A DNA stretch of 64,000 nt from Nocardioides eburneiflavus (GTDB taxonomy: Bacteria; Actinomycetota; Actinomycetes; Propionibacteriales; Nocardioidaceae), in the NCBI RefSeq assembly GCF_004785795.1, contig NZ_SRRO01000001.1:3596001-3660000 (forward strand). The letters are read 5' to 3'. The notes beneath the pieces were generated by a model. That model made no database searches and was not told where the DNA came from. It worked only from the letters and a program-made list of their open reading frames with translations. Below, one piece after another: positions 35,583-43,914 of this stretch (position 1 is its first letter; the number at the start of each line of letters is the position of its first letter). The position numbers and the translations under genes are program-made.

Positions 35583-35651
35583 CCGCGCGTCGCGGTCGGA
35601 TGCGGCCGTTCGGCGCTCCGGTGTCGTCACCCTCAACTAGGCTCGGTCCCC

Positions 35652-36578
35652 GTGACGGAAGCCATGATCTCGGCGCGGGGACTGCGCAAGTCGTTCGGTG
35701 ACTTCGAGGCCGTCAAGGGCATCGACGTCGAGGTGCGCCGGGGCGAGGCGTTCGGCTTCCTCGGACCCAACGGTGCCGGCAAGTCGAGCACCATGCGGAT
35801 GATCGCGTCGGTGAGCCCGGTGACCTCGGGCGAGCTGCGGATCCTGGGCCTCGACCCGGCGACCGACGGCCCGGCGATCCGCGGGCGCCTCGGCGTCTGC
35901 CCGCAGGAGGACACCCTCGACAACGAGCTCAACGTCTTCGACAACCTCTACATCTACGGCCGCTACTTCGGCATCGACCGCGCCACCTGCCGCGAGCGGG
36001 CCCGCGAGCTGCTCGAGTTCGCCCAGATCACCGACAAGGCGAAGTCAAAGGTCGAGGACCTCTCCGGCGGCATGAAGCGGCGGCTCACCATCGCCCGCAG
36101 CCTGATCAACAACCCCGACCTGCTCCTGCTCGACGAGCCGACCACCGGCCTCGACCCGCAGGCCCGCCACGTGCTGTGGGACCAGCTGTTCCGCCTCAAG
36201 CAGGCCGGCGTCACCCTCGTGATCACCACCCACTACATGGACGAGGCCGAGCAGCTGTGCGACCGGCTCGTCGTCATGGACAAGGGCCTCATCGCCGCGG
36301 AGGGGTCCCCGCGCGAGCTCATCGACGCCCACTCGACCCGCGAGGTCGCCGAGCTGCGCTTCGGCGTCGGCGAGCACGAGGCGCTCGCCGCCAAGGTCGA
36401 GGACCTCGGCGAGCGGGTGGAGGTGCTGCCCGACCGCCTCCTCGTCTACAGCGACCACGGCGAGGACGTCGTCACGGCGGTGCTCGAGCGCGGACTGCAA
36501 CCCCTCGCGACGCTCGTACGCCGCTCCACCCTCGAGGACGTCTTCCTGCGCCTCACCGGCCGGACCCTGGCGGACTGA
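35652..36578 (+). CDS. ABC transporter ATP-binding protein (DrrA/NodI type)
   Basis: ATPase of an export ABC system, 308 aa. Walker A is GPNGAGKSS near residue 39, the signature is LSGGMKRRLTIARSL, Walker B is LLLLDEPTTGLDPQ, and the H-loop is ITTHYMDEAE. The C-terminal 80 residues are the extra domain seen in DrrA/NodI proteins. The GTG at 35652 is preceded by a TAGGCT box 8 nt upstream. The stop overlaps the next gene's ATG by 1 nt, so the three ABC genes form one operon. Substrate is unknown (drug or polyketide-type exporters are the nearest families). Confidence 0.95.
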   Translation: MTEAMISARGLRKSFGDFEAVKGIDVEVRRGEAFGFLGPNGAGKSSTMRMIASVSPVTSGELRILGLDPATDGPAIRGRLGVCPQEDTLDNELNVFDNLYIYGRYFGIDRATCRERARELLEFAQITDKAKSKVEDLSGGMKRRLTIARSLINNPDLLLLDEPTTGLDPQARHVLWDQLFRLKQAGVTLVITTHYMDEAEQLCDRLVVMDKGLIAAEGSPRELIDAHSTREVAELRFGVGEHEALAAKVEDLGERVEVLPDRLLVYSDHGEDVVTAVLERGLQPLATLVRRSTLEDVFLRLTGRTLAD

Positions 36579-37429
36579 TGGAGTCCGAGGTGGCGACCGA
36601 CGCGACGCCCGGGAGCACGTCCCGCGGCCCCGGCCCGGCCGGGGCGCTGTCGGCATGGGAGGGCATGGCCCGCCAGTACGACTACTGGCTCACCGTCCTC
36701 AAGCGCACGTGGCGCGGGGGAGTGGTCAGCAGCTTCCTGACCCCGCTGCTCTACGTCGTCGCGATGGGGGTCCTGCTCGGCGGCTTCATCGAGGGAGACC
36801 CCGACAAGCTCGAGGGGGCGACCTCCTACCTCGCCTTCGTCGTGCCCGGACTGGTCGCCTCGCACGCCATGACGATCGCGGTCAGTGAGTCGACCTACCC
36901 GGTCATGGGCGCCATCAAGTGGCACAAGACCTTCTACGCCCAGCTGGCCACGCCCCTGGCGGTGCGCGACCTGGTCAACGCCTTCATCGGGTTCGTGATG
37001 TTCCGCGTCGCCTCCGCGTGTGCCGTCTTCATGCTCGTCATCGCGCCCTTCGGCGTCTTCGCGACCTGGTGGGGACCGATCCTGGCCTGGCTGTCGCAGG
37101 TGCTCGTCGGCTTCGCCTTCGCCACCCTCGTCTTCGCCTACAGCGCGCGGCTCAGGTCCGAGGAGGGCTTCGGGGTGCTGTTCCGCCTCGGGGTGATCCC
37201 GCTGACGCTGTTCTCGGGGGCCTTCTTCCCGATCGGCAACCTCGGCCCGGTGCTGGAGTGGCTCGCGCGCCTCACCCCCCTGTGGCACGGCGTCTCCCTC
37301 TCGCGGATGTTCTGCGTCGGGCAGGTCGACTGGTCCCTGGCGCTCCTGCACGTCGTGGTCCTGGCCACCCTCACCGTCGTCGGCTGGTTCCTCGCCGTGC
37401 GCAACCTCGACCGTCGGCTGGAGGTCTGA
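36578..37429 (+). CDS. ABC-2 type permease, first of two
   Basis: Membrane subunit of the exporter, 283 aa with about six membrane helices. The region VVSSFLTPLLYVVAMGVLLG is the first helix, and LTLFSGAFFPIGNLGPVLEW is the ABC-2 signature segment near the end. A Gly/Pro-rich cytoplasmic tail of about 30 residues precedes the first helix. It overlaps the ATPase stop by 1 nt and ends 1 nt before the next permease gene. Confidence 0.93.
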   Translation: MESEVATDATPGSTSRGPGPAGALSAWEGMARQYDYWLTVLKRTWRGGVVSSFLTPLLYVVAMGVLLGGFIEGDPDKLEGATSYLAFVVPGLVASHAMTIAVSESTYPVMGAIKWHKTFYAQLATPLAVRDLVNAFIGFVMFRVASACAVFMLVIAPFGVFATWWGPILAWLSQVLVGFAFATLVFAYSARLRSEEGFGVLFRLGVIPLTLFSGAFFPIGNLGPVLEWLARLTPLWHGVSLSRMFCVGQVDWSLALLHVVVLATLTVVGWFLAVRNLDRRLEV

Positions 37430-37430
37430 G

Positions 37431-38231
37431 ATGGCGCTGCTGCAGGACATCCCGGCCCCCCTCACCCCGGCCGCCGCCACCAGGGTCCTGGTGCTGCGCA
37501 ACTACGTCGTCTACAAGGACGCGTGGAAGCTCTTCATCACCGGCTTCCTCGAGCCCGTCTTCTACCTGTTCTCGATCGGCATCGGGGTCGGCCAGCTCAT
37601 CGACACCTTCGAGTTCCACGGCGAGGCGGTGCCCTACGCCGAGTTCGTCGCGCCCGCCATGCTCGCCACCTCGGCGTTCAACGGCGCCCTGCTCGACTCC
37701 ACCTACAACGTCTTCTTCAAGATGAAGTACGAGAAGCTCTACGACCAGATGCTCGCCACGCCGCTCTCGACGAGCGACATCGCCCGCGGCGAGATCGCCT
37801 GGGGCCTGATGCGGGGCTCGGTCTACTCCGCGGCCTTCCTCGTGGTGATGGCGGCGATGGGGCTGACGAGCTCGTGGTGGGCGCTGCTCGCCCTGCCGGC
37901 GACGATCCTCATCGCCTTCGCCTTCTCCGCGGTCTGCATGGCCGTGACGACCTGGATGAAGTCCTGGCAGGACTTCGACAAGATCACGCTCGTCCAGATG
38001 CCGCTCTTCTTGTTCTCGGCCACGTTCTTCCCCGTGGAGGCGTTCGGCGACGGTGTCCTGCGCTGGGTCGTCGAGGCCACGCCGCTCTACCGCGGCGTGG
38101 TGCTGTGCCGCGAGCTCACCACCGGGGTCGTGACCTGGGAGTCGGCGGTCTCGGTGGTCTACCTCGTCGCCATGGGGATCATCGGCCTGCTCGTCGTACG
38201 TCGGCGCCTCGACAAGCTGCTGCTGACCTGA
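37431..38231 (+). CDS. ABC-2 type permease, second of two
   Basis: Second membrane subunit, 266 aa, paralogous to the previous gene (both NodJ/DrrB type). Typical segments are GFLEPVFYLFSIGIGVGQLI and LFLFSATFFPVEAFGDGVLR. Two different permeases suggest a heterodimeric channel working with one ATPase species. No terminator is obvious in the following 88 bp. Confidence 0.93.
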   Translation: MALLQDIPAPLTPAAATRVLVLRNYVVYKDAWKLFITGFLEPVFYLFSIGIGVGQLIDTFEFHGEAVPYAEFVAPAMLATSAFNGALLDSTYNVFFKMKYEKLYDQMLATPLSTSDIARGEIAWGLMRGSVYSAAFLVVMAAMGLTSSWWALLALPATILIAFAFSAVCMAVTTWMKSWQDFDKITLVQMPLFLFSATFFPVEAFGDGVLRWVVEATPLYRGVVLCRELTTGVVTWESAVSVVYLVAMGIIGLLVVRRRLDKLLLT

Positions 38232-38319
38232 GATCCACCGGGGCTGCGGCGGAGCGGTCGCCGAGGCCCGCGAGGTGGAGACGCGCGAGGTCTCTGCGTC
38301 GCGCCTCGGACCCGGCTGG

Positions 38320-38802
38320 TCACCCGAGCCGCCGCTGCCACCACGCGAGATCGATCCACCGACCCTGCTTGTGCCCCACCTCCCGCATCACGCCCACCTC
38401 CTCGAAGCCGCAGCCGCGGTGGAGCGCGAGGCTGGCGGGGTTGGGCAGCGCGACGGCGGCGACGACGAGGTGCACGCCGTCGTCGGCGAGCAGCGCCAGC
38501 AGCGCGTCGTACAGGGCACGTCCGGTGCCGAGGCCCTGGTGGCCGGGCGCCACGTAGACCGTCGTCTCCCGCGTGTGGCCGTAGGCAGGCTTGGGGCGGA
38601 ACGGCGCGGAGCTGGCATAGCCGATGACCGTGCCCTCGAGGTCGGCGACGAGGAGGTGGTCACCCTCGGCGGACAGCTTCTCCTCCCAGAGCGCCATCGG
38701 GAGTGGCTCGAGGTCGAAGGTGGCATGTCCCTCGCGGGCCTCGCGGCCGTAGATCGCCGCGACGGCTGGCAGGTCGGCGGGAAGTGCGCGGCGGATGTCC
38801 AT
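38320..38802 (-). CDS. GNAT N-acetyltransferase, phosphinothricin acetyltransferase-like
   Basis: Acetyl-CoA-dependent transferase of 160 aa. It starts MDIRRALPADLPAVAAIYGR, has GYASSAPFRPKPAYGHTRET and the acetyl-CoA loop QGLGTGRALYDALL, and ends GRWIDLAWWQRRL; this layout is that of the Pat/Bar family, many of which act on other amines or amino acids. The ATG at 38802 has a GACAAT box about 7 nt upstream; an ATG at 38811 would add three residues. It shares an upstream region with the divergent DinB gene. Confidence 0.85.
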   Translation of the reverse strand: MDIRRALPADLPAVAAIYGREAREGHATFDLEPLPMALWEEKLSAEGDHLLVADLEGTVIGYASSAPFRPKPAYGHTRETTVYVAPGHQGLGTGRALYDALLALLADDGVHLVVAAVALPNPASLALHRGCGFEEVGVMREVGHKQGRWIDLAWWQRRLG

Positions 38803-38845
38803 TCTTGCCATTGTCCCCGGTGCCCGGGCTGGTTGGATGACGGGC

Positions 38846-39397
38846 ATGGCCGGCACCCCCGACGCGACCACGCCCGACGCGATCACGCCTGACACCAAGG
38901 ACTGGACCTGGGTCCTGGGCCGCTCGTGCGACGAGTGCGGGTTCGACGCGGCCGCCCACGACGTCGCCGACCTGCCCGGCCTCCTGCACGACACGGCGAT
39001 GACCTGGTCGGAGGTGCTCGCGCGCCCCGACGCCGCCGAGCGGCCGGCGTCGACGGTGTGGTCGCCGCTGGAGTACGCCTGCCACGTCCGCGACGTGCAC
39101 GAGCTGTTCGCCCAGCGCCTGCGACTGATGCTCGAGGAGGACGCACCGACCTTCGCCAACTGGGACCAGGACGCCACGGCGGTCGCCGACGACTACGGCA
39201 GCCAAGAGCCGACGACCGTGGCGGTGGAGCTGATCGAGGCCGCGGGCACGGTCGCGGGGATCTACGCCACCGTCACCGACGCCGCGCGTGGGCGCCGTGG
39301 GCTGCGCTCCAACGGCGACGAGTTCACGGTCGAGAGCCTGGGTCGCTACCACCTCCATGACGTCGTCCACCACCTCCACGACGTGGGGGCGCAATGA
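38846..39397 (+). CDS. DinB-family protein
   Basis: Predicted metal-dependent DinB-fold protein of 183 aa. It contains FDAAAHDVADLPGLLHDTAM, YACHVRDVHELFAQRLRLML and the C-terminal YHLHDVVHHLHDVG, which give the conserved His triad. A related short version lies at 29063-29791. The ATG at 38846 follows a TTGGAT box by 7 nt. The stop overlaps the start of the next gene in ATGA. Its substrate is unknown; it may use mycothiol. Confidence 0.82.
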   Translation: MAGTPDATTPDAITPDTKDWTWVLGRSCDECGFDAAAHDVADLPGLLHDTAMTWSEVLARPDAAERPASTVWSPLEYACHVRDVHELFAQRLRLMLEEDAPTFANWDQDATAVADDYGSQEPTTVAVELIEAAGTVAGIYATVTDAARGRRGLRSNGDEFTVESLGRYHLHDVVHHLHDVGAQ

Positions 39398-39807
39398 CCT
39401 CTGCCGAGACGGTCCGCGCCTACGACCTCGACGCCGCGGCGTACGCCGCCGTGACGGCGACGGTGCCCGACCGGGTGCGGACCGTCCTGGAGGACCTGGC
39501 GCGGCGCCTCGGCGACGGCGCGCGTGTGCTGGAGGTCGGGTCGGGTAGTGGTCGCGACGCGCTGCTGATGGAGTCGCTCGGCCTCGACGTACGCCGCACC
39601 GACGTCACACCGGGGTTCGTCGCACTGCTGCGCGAGCAGGGCCACGCCTGCGACCTGCTCGACCCGCTCGTCCACGATCTCGCCGCGCTCGCAGAGGCCG
39701 TCACGGCGTCGGGCTGGGCGGGCGTCGACCTCCGCGGAGGGTTGGTCGGCAGCCGTGGGGAGTCGTGGCTCGCGGTGTCGGCGGTCCGTGATGGGGTGTC
39801 GGCATGA
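39394..39807 (+). pseudogene. Class I SAM-dependent methyltransferase with a large internal in-frame deletion
   Basis: The reading frame is open (137 aa) and overlaps its neighbours by 4 nt on both sides. Motif I is normal (ARVLEVGSGSGRDALLMESL), followed by VRRTDVTPGFVALLREQGH. The protein then jumps from CDLLDPL to an end block (AEAVTASGWAGVDLRGG, GESWLAVSAVRDG). In relatives as I know them, the substrate-binding and motif IV-V core, roughly 55-60 residues, lies between these blocks. Without it the enzyme is very unlikely to work. The frame may be kept to hold translational coupling with DUF3046. The deletion is inferred from family knowledge, not alignment. Confidence 0.6.
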
Positions 39808-39998
39808 GGCACACGGAGTTCTGGGCGCGGCTCGACGACACCCTGGGCCGGGCCTACTCACGGACGTGGGCCGAGCTCACGGTCGTGCGGGAGCTCGGCG
39901 GCCGCACGACCCGGGAGGCCCTCGACGCGGGTGTCCCGCCCAAGCAGGTGTGGGCGGCCGTGCGCCGGCACCTCGAGCTGCCGGACAGCGAGCGGTGA
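39804..39998 (+). CDS. DUF3046 protein
   Basis: Small conserved actinobacterial protein of 64 aa of unknown role, with the family pattern MRHTEFWARLDDTLGRAYSR, AELTVVRELGGRTTREALDA and PPKQVWAAVRRHLELP. It usually lies close upstream of recA, as here. The ATG overlaps the preceding stop by 4 nt and the stop overlaps the next GTG start by 4 nt. Confidence 0.92.
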   Translation: MRHTEFWARLDDTLGRAYSRTWAELTVVRELGGRTTREALDAGVPPKQVWAAVRRHLELPDSER

Positions 39999-41251
39999 CG
40001 ACCCGGCTGGACCCCCGGCTCGACCTCGCCGTCGTCCAGCGGCGCACCGTCCGCACGCTCGTCGTCTCGCAGGCGGTGGGCGCGGTGGGCGTCACCATCG
40101 GCGTGACGACGGCCTCGCTCCTGGCCCGCGACATCTCCGGCAGCGAGGCCATGGCCGGTCTCGCGCAGACCTGCCAGGTGCTCGGCACGGCCCTCGCGGC
40201 GTACGCCCTGGCGCGCGTGATGCGGCGCCGCGGGCGTCGCGTCGGCCTGGTCGCCGGCTACCTCGTCGGGGCGACCGGCGCCGTGCTCGCCGTGGTGGCC
40301 GGGGTCGTCGACTCGATGGCGGTCCTGCTCACCGGAGCGGTGCTGCTGGGCGCCACGTCCGCGGTCAACAGCGGCTCGCGCTACGCCGCCACTGACCTGG
40401 CCACCGAGGAGCACCGGGCCCGCGCCCTCTCCGTGGTCGTGTGGGCGACGACCGTGGGCGCGGTCGCCGGGCCCAACCTGGTCGGGGTGGGCGGTTCGGT
40501 GGCCCGCTCCCTCGGCATCCCCGAGCTCACCGGCGGCTTCGCGATCGGCGCCGTCGTGCTGGTCCTCTCCGCCGCCTGGGTCTGGCTCCGGCTGCGCCCC
40601 GACCCGCTGCTCCTCGCCCAGCAGGCCGCCGGCGTCGTCCCGGCCGCGGGACCGGAGGAGCGCGGTCGGTCCTGGAGCCGCTTCGTCACGGTCGTCCGCG
40701 AGGTCCCGGCCGTCGGCGCGGCCGTCGTGGCGATGGCCTGCGCACACGCCGCGATGGTCACGGTGATGATCATGACGCCGCTGCACATGGAGCACGGCGG
40801 AGCGCACCTCGAGGTGATCGGGTTCGTCATCTCGGTCCACGTGCTCGGCATGTTCGCGTTCTCGCCACTCGTCGGATGGGCGGCCGACCGTCTCGGACGC
40901 GCGACGGTGCTGGTCGCAGGCGGAGCGGTCCTCCTCGTGTCGCTGGCGCTGTGCGGGCTCTCGCCCGAGGGGTCCTCGTGGCAGATCCTCGTCGGGCTGT
41001 TCCTGCTCGGCCTCGGCTGGTCCTGCGCCACCGTGGCGGCCTCGACCGTGATCGCCGACCGCACGCCCATCGAGGCCCGCACCGACGTGCAGGGCACCTC
41101 CGACATGGCGATGGCCCTCACCGCGGCGGGAGGCGGCGCGCTCGCCGGCGTCATCGTCGGCGCGCTGGGCTATCCGGCCCTCGCGGCCTTCGCCGCCCTG
41201 CTGGCCGGCACCGTCCTGGCGGCGGGCTGGGTCACAGGCCGGCACGGCTGA
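39995..41251 (+). CDS. MFS transporter
   Basis: Proton-linked major-facilitator transporter of 418 aa with about 12 membrane helices. The loop after helix 2 ([20 protein letters not shown]) and the later loop [17 protein letters not shown] match the MFS A-motif region. The GTG start overlaps the DUF3046 stop by 4 nt (GTGA). Its substrate cannot be told from sequence. It is placed between DUF3046 and recA, where most actinobacteria have no such gene. Confidence 0.92.
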   Translation: MTTRLDPRLDLAVVQRRTVRTLVVSQAVGAVGVTIGVTTASLLARDISGSEAMAGLAQTCQVLGTALAAYALARVMRRRGRRVGLVAGYLVGATGAVLAVVAGVVDSMAVLLTGAVLLGATSAVNSGSRYAATDLATEEHRARALSVVVWATTVGAVAGPNLVGVGGSVARSLGIPELTGGFAIGAVVLVLSAAWVWLRLRPDPLLLAQQAAGVVPAAGPEERGRSWSRFVTVVREVPAVGAAVVAMACAHAAMVTVMIMTPLHMEHGGAHLEVIGFVISVHVLGMFAFSPLVGWAADRLGRATVLVAGGAVLLVSLALCGLSPEGSSWQILVGLFLLGLGWSCATVAASTVIADRTPIEARTDVQGTSDMAMALTAAGGGALAGVIVGALGYPALAAFAALLAGTVLAAGWVTGRHG

Positions 41252-41317
41252 GCCCGCGCCCGGCGCCGCGCCGGCAGGTCCGACAACGTGCGCGACACGC
41301 CGTGCCCGAACGCGGCG

Positions 41318-41333
41318 TCGAACACCTGTTCGG
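41318..41333 (+). promoter_or_regulatory. LexA (SOS) box of recA
   Basis: TCGAACACCTGTTCGG fits the actinobacterial SOS consensus TCGAAC-N4-GTTCGA with one mismatch at the last base. It lies about 137 bp before the recA start. Confidence 0.88.
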
Positions 41334-41402
41334 GCTACTGTTCATCCACAGGTACGACGAGGGGCGAGGTTGTCCACAGCGTGCGGCGGTCCTGATCAGG
41401 GA

Positions 41403-41425
41403 CTGTCGGTGGCTCGCCCTAGCGT
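41403..41425 (+). promoter_or_regulatory. RecA-NDp (PafBC-type) promoter of recA
   Basis: CTGTCGGTGGC (41403-41413) is followed 6 nt later by TAGCGT (41420-41425), the damage-inducible, LexA-independent promoter motif. A leader of roughly 38 nt would precede the recA ATG. Confidence 0.8.
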
Positions 41426-41469
41426 CGGAGAAGTACCTCACACACACGACGAGAGAACGGGACACAGCA

Positions 41470-42522
41470 ATGGCTGGTGCAGACCGCGAGAAGGCCCTCG
41501 ACGCCGCGCTCGCACAGGTGGAGAAGCAGTTCGGCAAGGGTTCGGTCATGCGGCTGGGCGACGAGACGCGTGCCCCCCTCGAGGTGATCCCCACAGGGTC
41601 GATCGCCCTCGACGTGGCCCTCGGCCTGGGCGGCCTGCCGCGCGGTCGCGTCGTCGAGATCTACGGTCCGGAGTCCTCCGGAAAGACGACTGTCGCGCTG
41701 CACGCGGTGGCCAGCGCCCAGGCGGCCGGCGGCATCGTCGCCTTCATCGACGCCGAGCACGCGCTCGACCCCGACTACGCCAAGGCCCTCGGCGTCGACA
41801 CCGACGCCCTGCTGGTCTCCCAGCCCGACTCCGGTGAGCAGGCGCTCGAGATCGCCGACATGCTGATCCGCTCCGGCGCCCTGTCGTTGATCGTCATCGA
41901 CTCCGTGGCCGCCCTGGTGCCCCGCGCCGAGATCGAGGGCGAGATGGGCGACAGCCACGTCGGCCTCCAGGCCCGCCTGATGAGCCAGGCGCTGCGCAAG
42001 ATGACCGGTGCCCTCAACAACTCCGGCACCACCGCGATCTTCATCAACCAGCTCCGCGAGAAGATCGGTGTCATGTTCGGCTCGCCCGAGACCACCACCG
42101 GTGGTCGCGCGCTGAAGTTCTACTCCTCGGTGCGCCTCGACGTGCGCCGCATCGAGACGCTCAAGGACGGCACCGACATGGTCGGCAACCGCACCCGCGT
42201 CAAGGTCGTCAAGAACAAGGTGGCCCCGCCGTTCAAGCAGGCCGAGTTCGACATCATGTACGGCAAGGGCATCAGCCGCGAGGGCGGCCTGATCGACGTC
42301 GGCGTGGAGGCGGGCATCATCCGCAAGGCCGGCGCCTGGTACACCTACGAGGGCGACCAGCTCGGCCAGGGCAAGGAGAACTCGCGCAACTTCCTCAAGG
42401 ACAACCCCGACCTCGCCAACGAGATCGAGAAGCTCATCCTGGAGAAGCTGGGCGTCATTCCCGCCGTCGACAAGCCCGCCGACGACCTGAGTGACGAGCC
42501 CATCGGGGTCAATGACTTCTGA
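41470..42522 (+). CDS. recA: Recombinase RecA
   Basis: DNA-strand-exchange ATPase and co-protease for LexA, 350 aa, the standard length. Walker A is GPESSGKTT near residue 66; the L1/L2 loop regions ([36 protein letters not shown]) are intact, and there is no intein. The C-terminus is acidic ([17 protein letters not shown]). Two damage-responsive elements lie upstream: a LexA box and a PafBC-type promoter. The 3' end overlaps the start of a small reading frame that leads to recX. Confidence 0.99.
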   Translation: MAGADREKALDAALAQVEKQFGKGSVMRLGDETRAPLEVIPTGSIALDVALGLGGLPRGRVVEIYGPESSGKTTVALHAVASAQAAGGIVAFIDAEHALDPDYAKALGVDTDALLVSQPDSGEQALEIADMLIRSGALSLIVIDSVAALVPRAEIEGEMGDSHVGLQARLMSQALRKMTGALNNSGTTAIFINQLREKIGVMFGSPETTTGGRALKFYSSVRLDVRRIETLKDGTDMVGNRTRVKVVKNKVAPPFKQAEFDIMYGKGISREGGLIDVGVEAGIIRKAGAWYTYEGDQLGQGKENSRNFLKDNPDLANEIEKLILEKLGVIPAVDKPADDLSDEPIGVNDF

Positions 42523-42628
42523 TCCCGCAGCTGACTCCGAGGAACGAGGAGTCGGCGTGGGCGGGGTCAGGTCGAGCAAGCGATCGCCCGAGCCTGCGAG
42601 GACGATGATGCGTGTCGAGACCCGATGA
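42512..42628 (+). CDS. 38-codon reading frame linking recA and recX, probably the displaced 5' end of recX
   Basis: It starts [15 protein letters not shown] inside the last codons of recA and ends in a TGA that overlaps the recX ATG at 42625 (ATGA). Its second half is the REP-like element at 42570-42622. It could carry ribosomes from recA to recX. It may be the original recX N-terminus cut off by the repeat. Function as a peptide is doubtful. Confidence 0.35.
   Translation: MTSDPAADSEERGVGVGGVRSSKRSPEPARTMMRVETR
42570..42622 (-). repeat. REP-like element, 53 bp, between recA and recX
   Basis: On the minus strand it starts GGTCTCGACACGC and ends GCTTGCTCGACC, the same ends as the 35-bp copies but with a longer middle. 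Confidence 0.65.
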
Positions 42629-43371
42629 CCAGCGAAGAACATCGCCCACCTCCGGCCTGGGCCGGCGACGTCGGCCTCGGCGTGCAGGCGTGGGTGGGGG
42701 AGACCCCACCCACGCCGGGCGAGCCGCGACCTCGGGGCGATCGCTCCTCCGGCACCCGTTCGTCGGGCTCGACCCGGACTGGCGGACGCAAGAAACGGCG
42801 CACCTGGGAGGAGTGGGAGGCAGCCCGCATCGCTCGTGAGGAGGCCGCGGCCGCCGAGGTCGAGGCCGATCCCGAGGCCGTGGCTCGCAGGATCCTGCTC
42901 GATGCGCTGACCGGACAGGCGCGCTCGCGCCAGGAGCTCGCCGACAAGCTGGACGCCAAGGGCGTCCCTGAGCAGCTGGCGCACGACCTGCTCGACCGGT
43001 TCACCGAGGTCGGCCTGATCGACGACGCTGCCTATGCCCGGCAGTGGGTCGAGAGCCGACACCGCAGCCGTGGCCTGGCGCCGCGTGCCCTGGCCCAGGA
43101 GCTGCGTCGCAAGGGTGTCGGCGACGAGGAGGCCAAGGCGGCGCTCGAGCAGATCGACGAGACCGACCAGCGGGCCGCCGCACGGGCACTCGTCGACAAG
43201 AAGCTGCGCTCGATGCGTGGCGTCGACCGGCAAGTGGCCACCCGGCGCCTCGCCGGGCTGCTCGCCCGCAAGGGTTACTCGGCCGGGCTGGCGTTCTCGG
43301 TCGTGCGCGAGGCGCTCGACGATGGGGACGACCCCGACGGTGCCGGCGACCTCGACCACCCGGACTTCTAG
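42625..43371 (+). CDS. recX: Regulatory protein RecX
   Basis: Inhibitor/modulator of RecA filaments, 248 aa. The RecX three-helix repeats begin near residue 82 (ARRILLDALTGQARSRQELA), with LLDRFTEVGLIDDAAYARQW and RSRGLAPRALAQELRRKGV further on. The N-terminal 75 residues are low-complexity, Pro/Gly/Arg-rich and not part of the RecX domain. The ATG at 42625 has no good Shine-Dalgarno but overlaps the stop of an upstream 38-codon frame, so re-initiation is likely. Confidence 0.9.
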   Translation: MTSEEHRPPPAWAGDVGLGVQAWVGETPPTPGEPRPRGDRSSGTRSSGSTRTGGRKKRRTWEEWEAARIAREEAAAAEVEADPEAVARRILLDALTGQARSRQELADKLDAKGVPEQLAHDLLDRFTEVGLIDDAAYARQWVESRHRSRGLAPRALAQELRRKGVGDEEAKAALEQIDETDQRAAARALVDKKLRSMRGVDRQVATRRLAGLLARKGYSAGLAFSVVREALDDGDDPDGAGDLDHPDF

Positions 43372-43415
43372 GCCCGCCCTTCCGCCGTCCGCCGGGACTC
43401 TGGTGGGATGGCTCC

Positions 43416-43907
43416 GTGAGCAACGAGCGTGAGGTCCTCACCTACGACCTGTTCGGCACCGCCACCCGCGAGCTGGCCCAGCAGGTCGCCGACTCGGCCT
43501 TCCGGCCCGACCTCATCCTGTCCATCGCCCGCGGGGGCCTCGCCCTCGGGATGGGCCTGGGCTACGCCCTGGCGGTGAAGAACATCTCCGTGGTCAACGT
43601 CGAGTTCTACACCGGCGTCGACCAGCGGCTCGACGTCCCGATCATGCTGCCGCCGACCCCGGCGGTCGTCGACCTTTCCGGGCTCAAGGTGCTCGTCGCC
43701 GACGACGTCGCCGACACCGGGCGCACGCTCGAGCTCGTCCACGAGTTCTGTGCGGGTCACGTCGCAGAGGCCCGGACGGTCGTGATCTACGAGAAGCCGC
43801 AGTCGGCCATCAAGGCCGACTACGCGTGGCGCCGGACCGAGCGGTGGATCGACTTCCCCTGGTCGGTGCTGCCGCCCGTCGTCGACCCGGACGCGCTCGC
43901 GCACTGA
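43416..43907 (+). CDS. Phosphoribosyltransferase-family protein
   Basis: PRTase-fold enzyme of 163 aa. The PRPP-binding motif is VLVADDVADTGRTLELV, and the N-terminal block PDLILSIARGGLALGMGLGY matches the hypoxanthine/xanthine-type group. It has no hood domain that would reveal the base. The GTG at 43416 has a TGGGAT box 6 nt upstream, so it is probably leaderless. A GNAT gene follows after 7 bp. Confidence 0.87.
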   Translation: MSNEREVLTYDLFGTATRELAQQVADSAFRPDLILSIARGGLALGMGLGYALAVKNISVVNVEFYTGVDQRLDVPIMLPPTPAVVDLSGLKVLVADDVADTGRTLELVHEFCAGHVAEARTVVIYEKPQSAIKADYAWRRTERWIDFPWSVLPPVVDPDALAH

Positions 43908-43914
43908 CCGGTCG

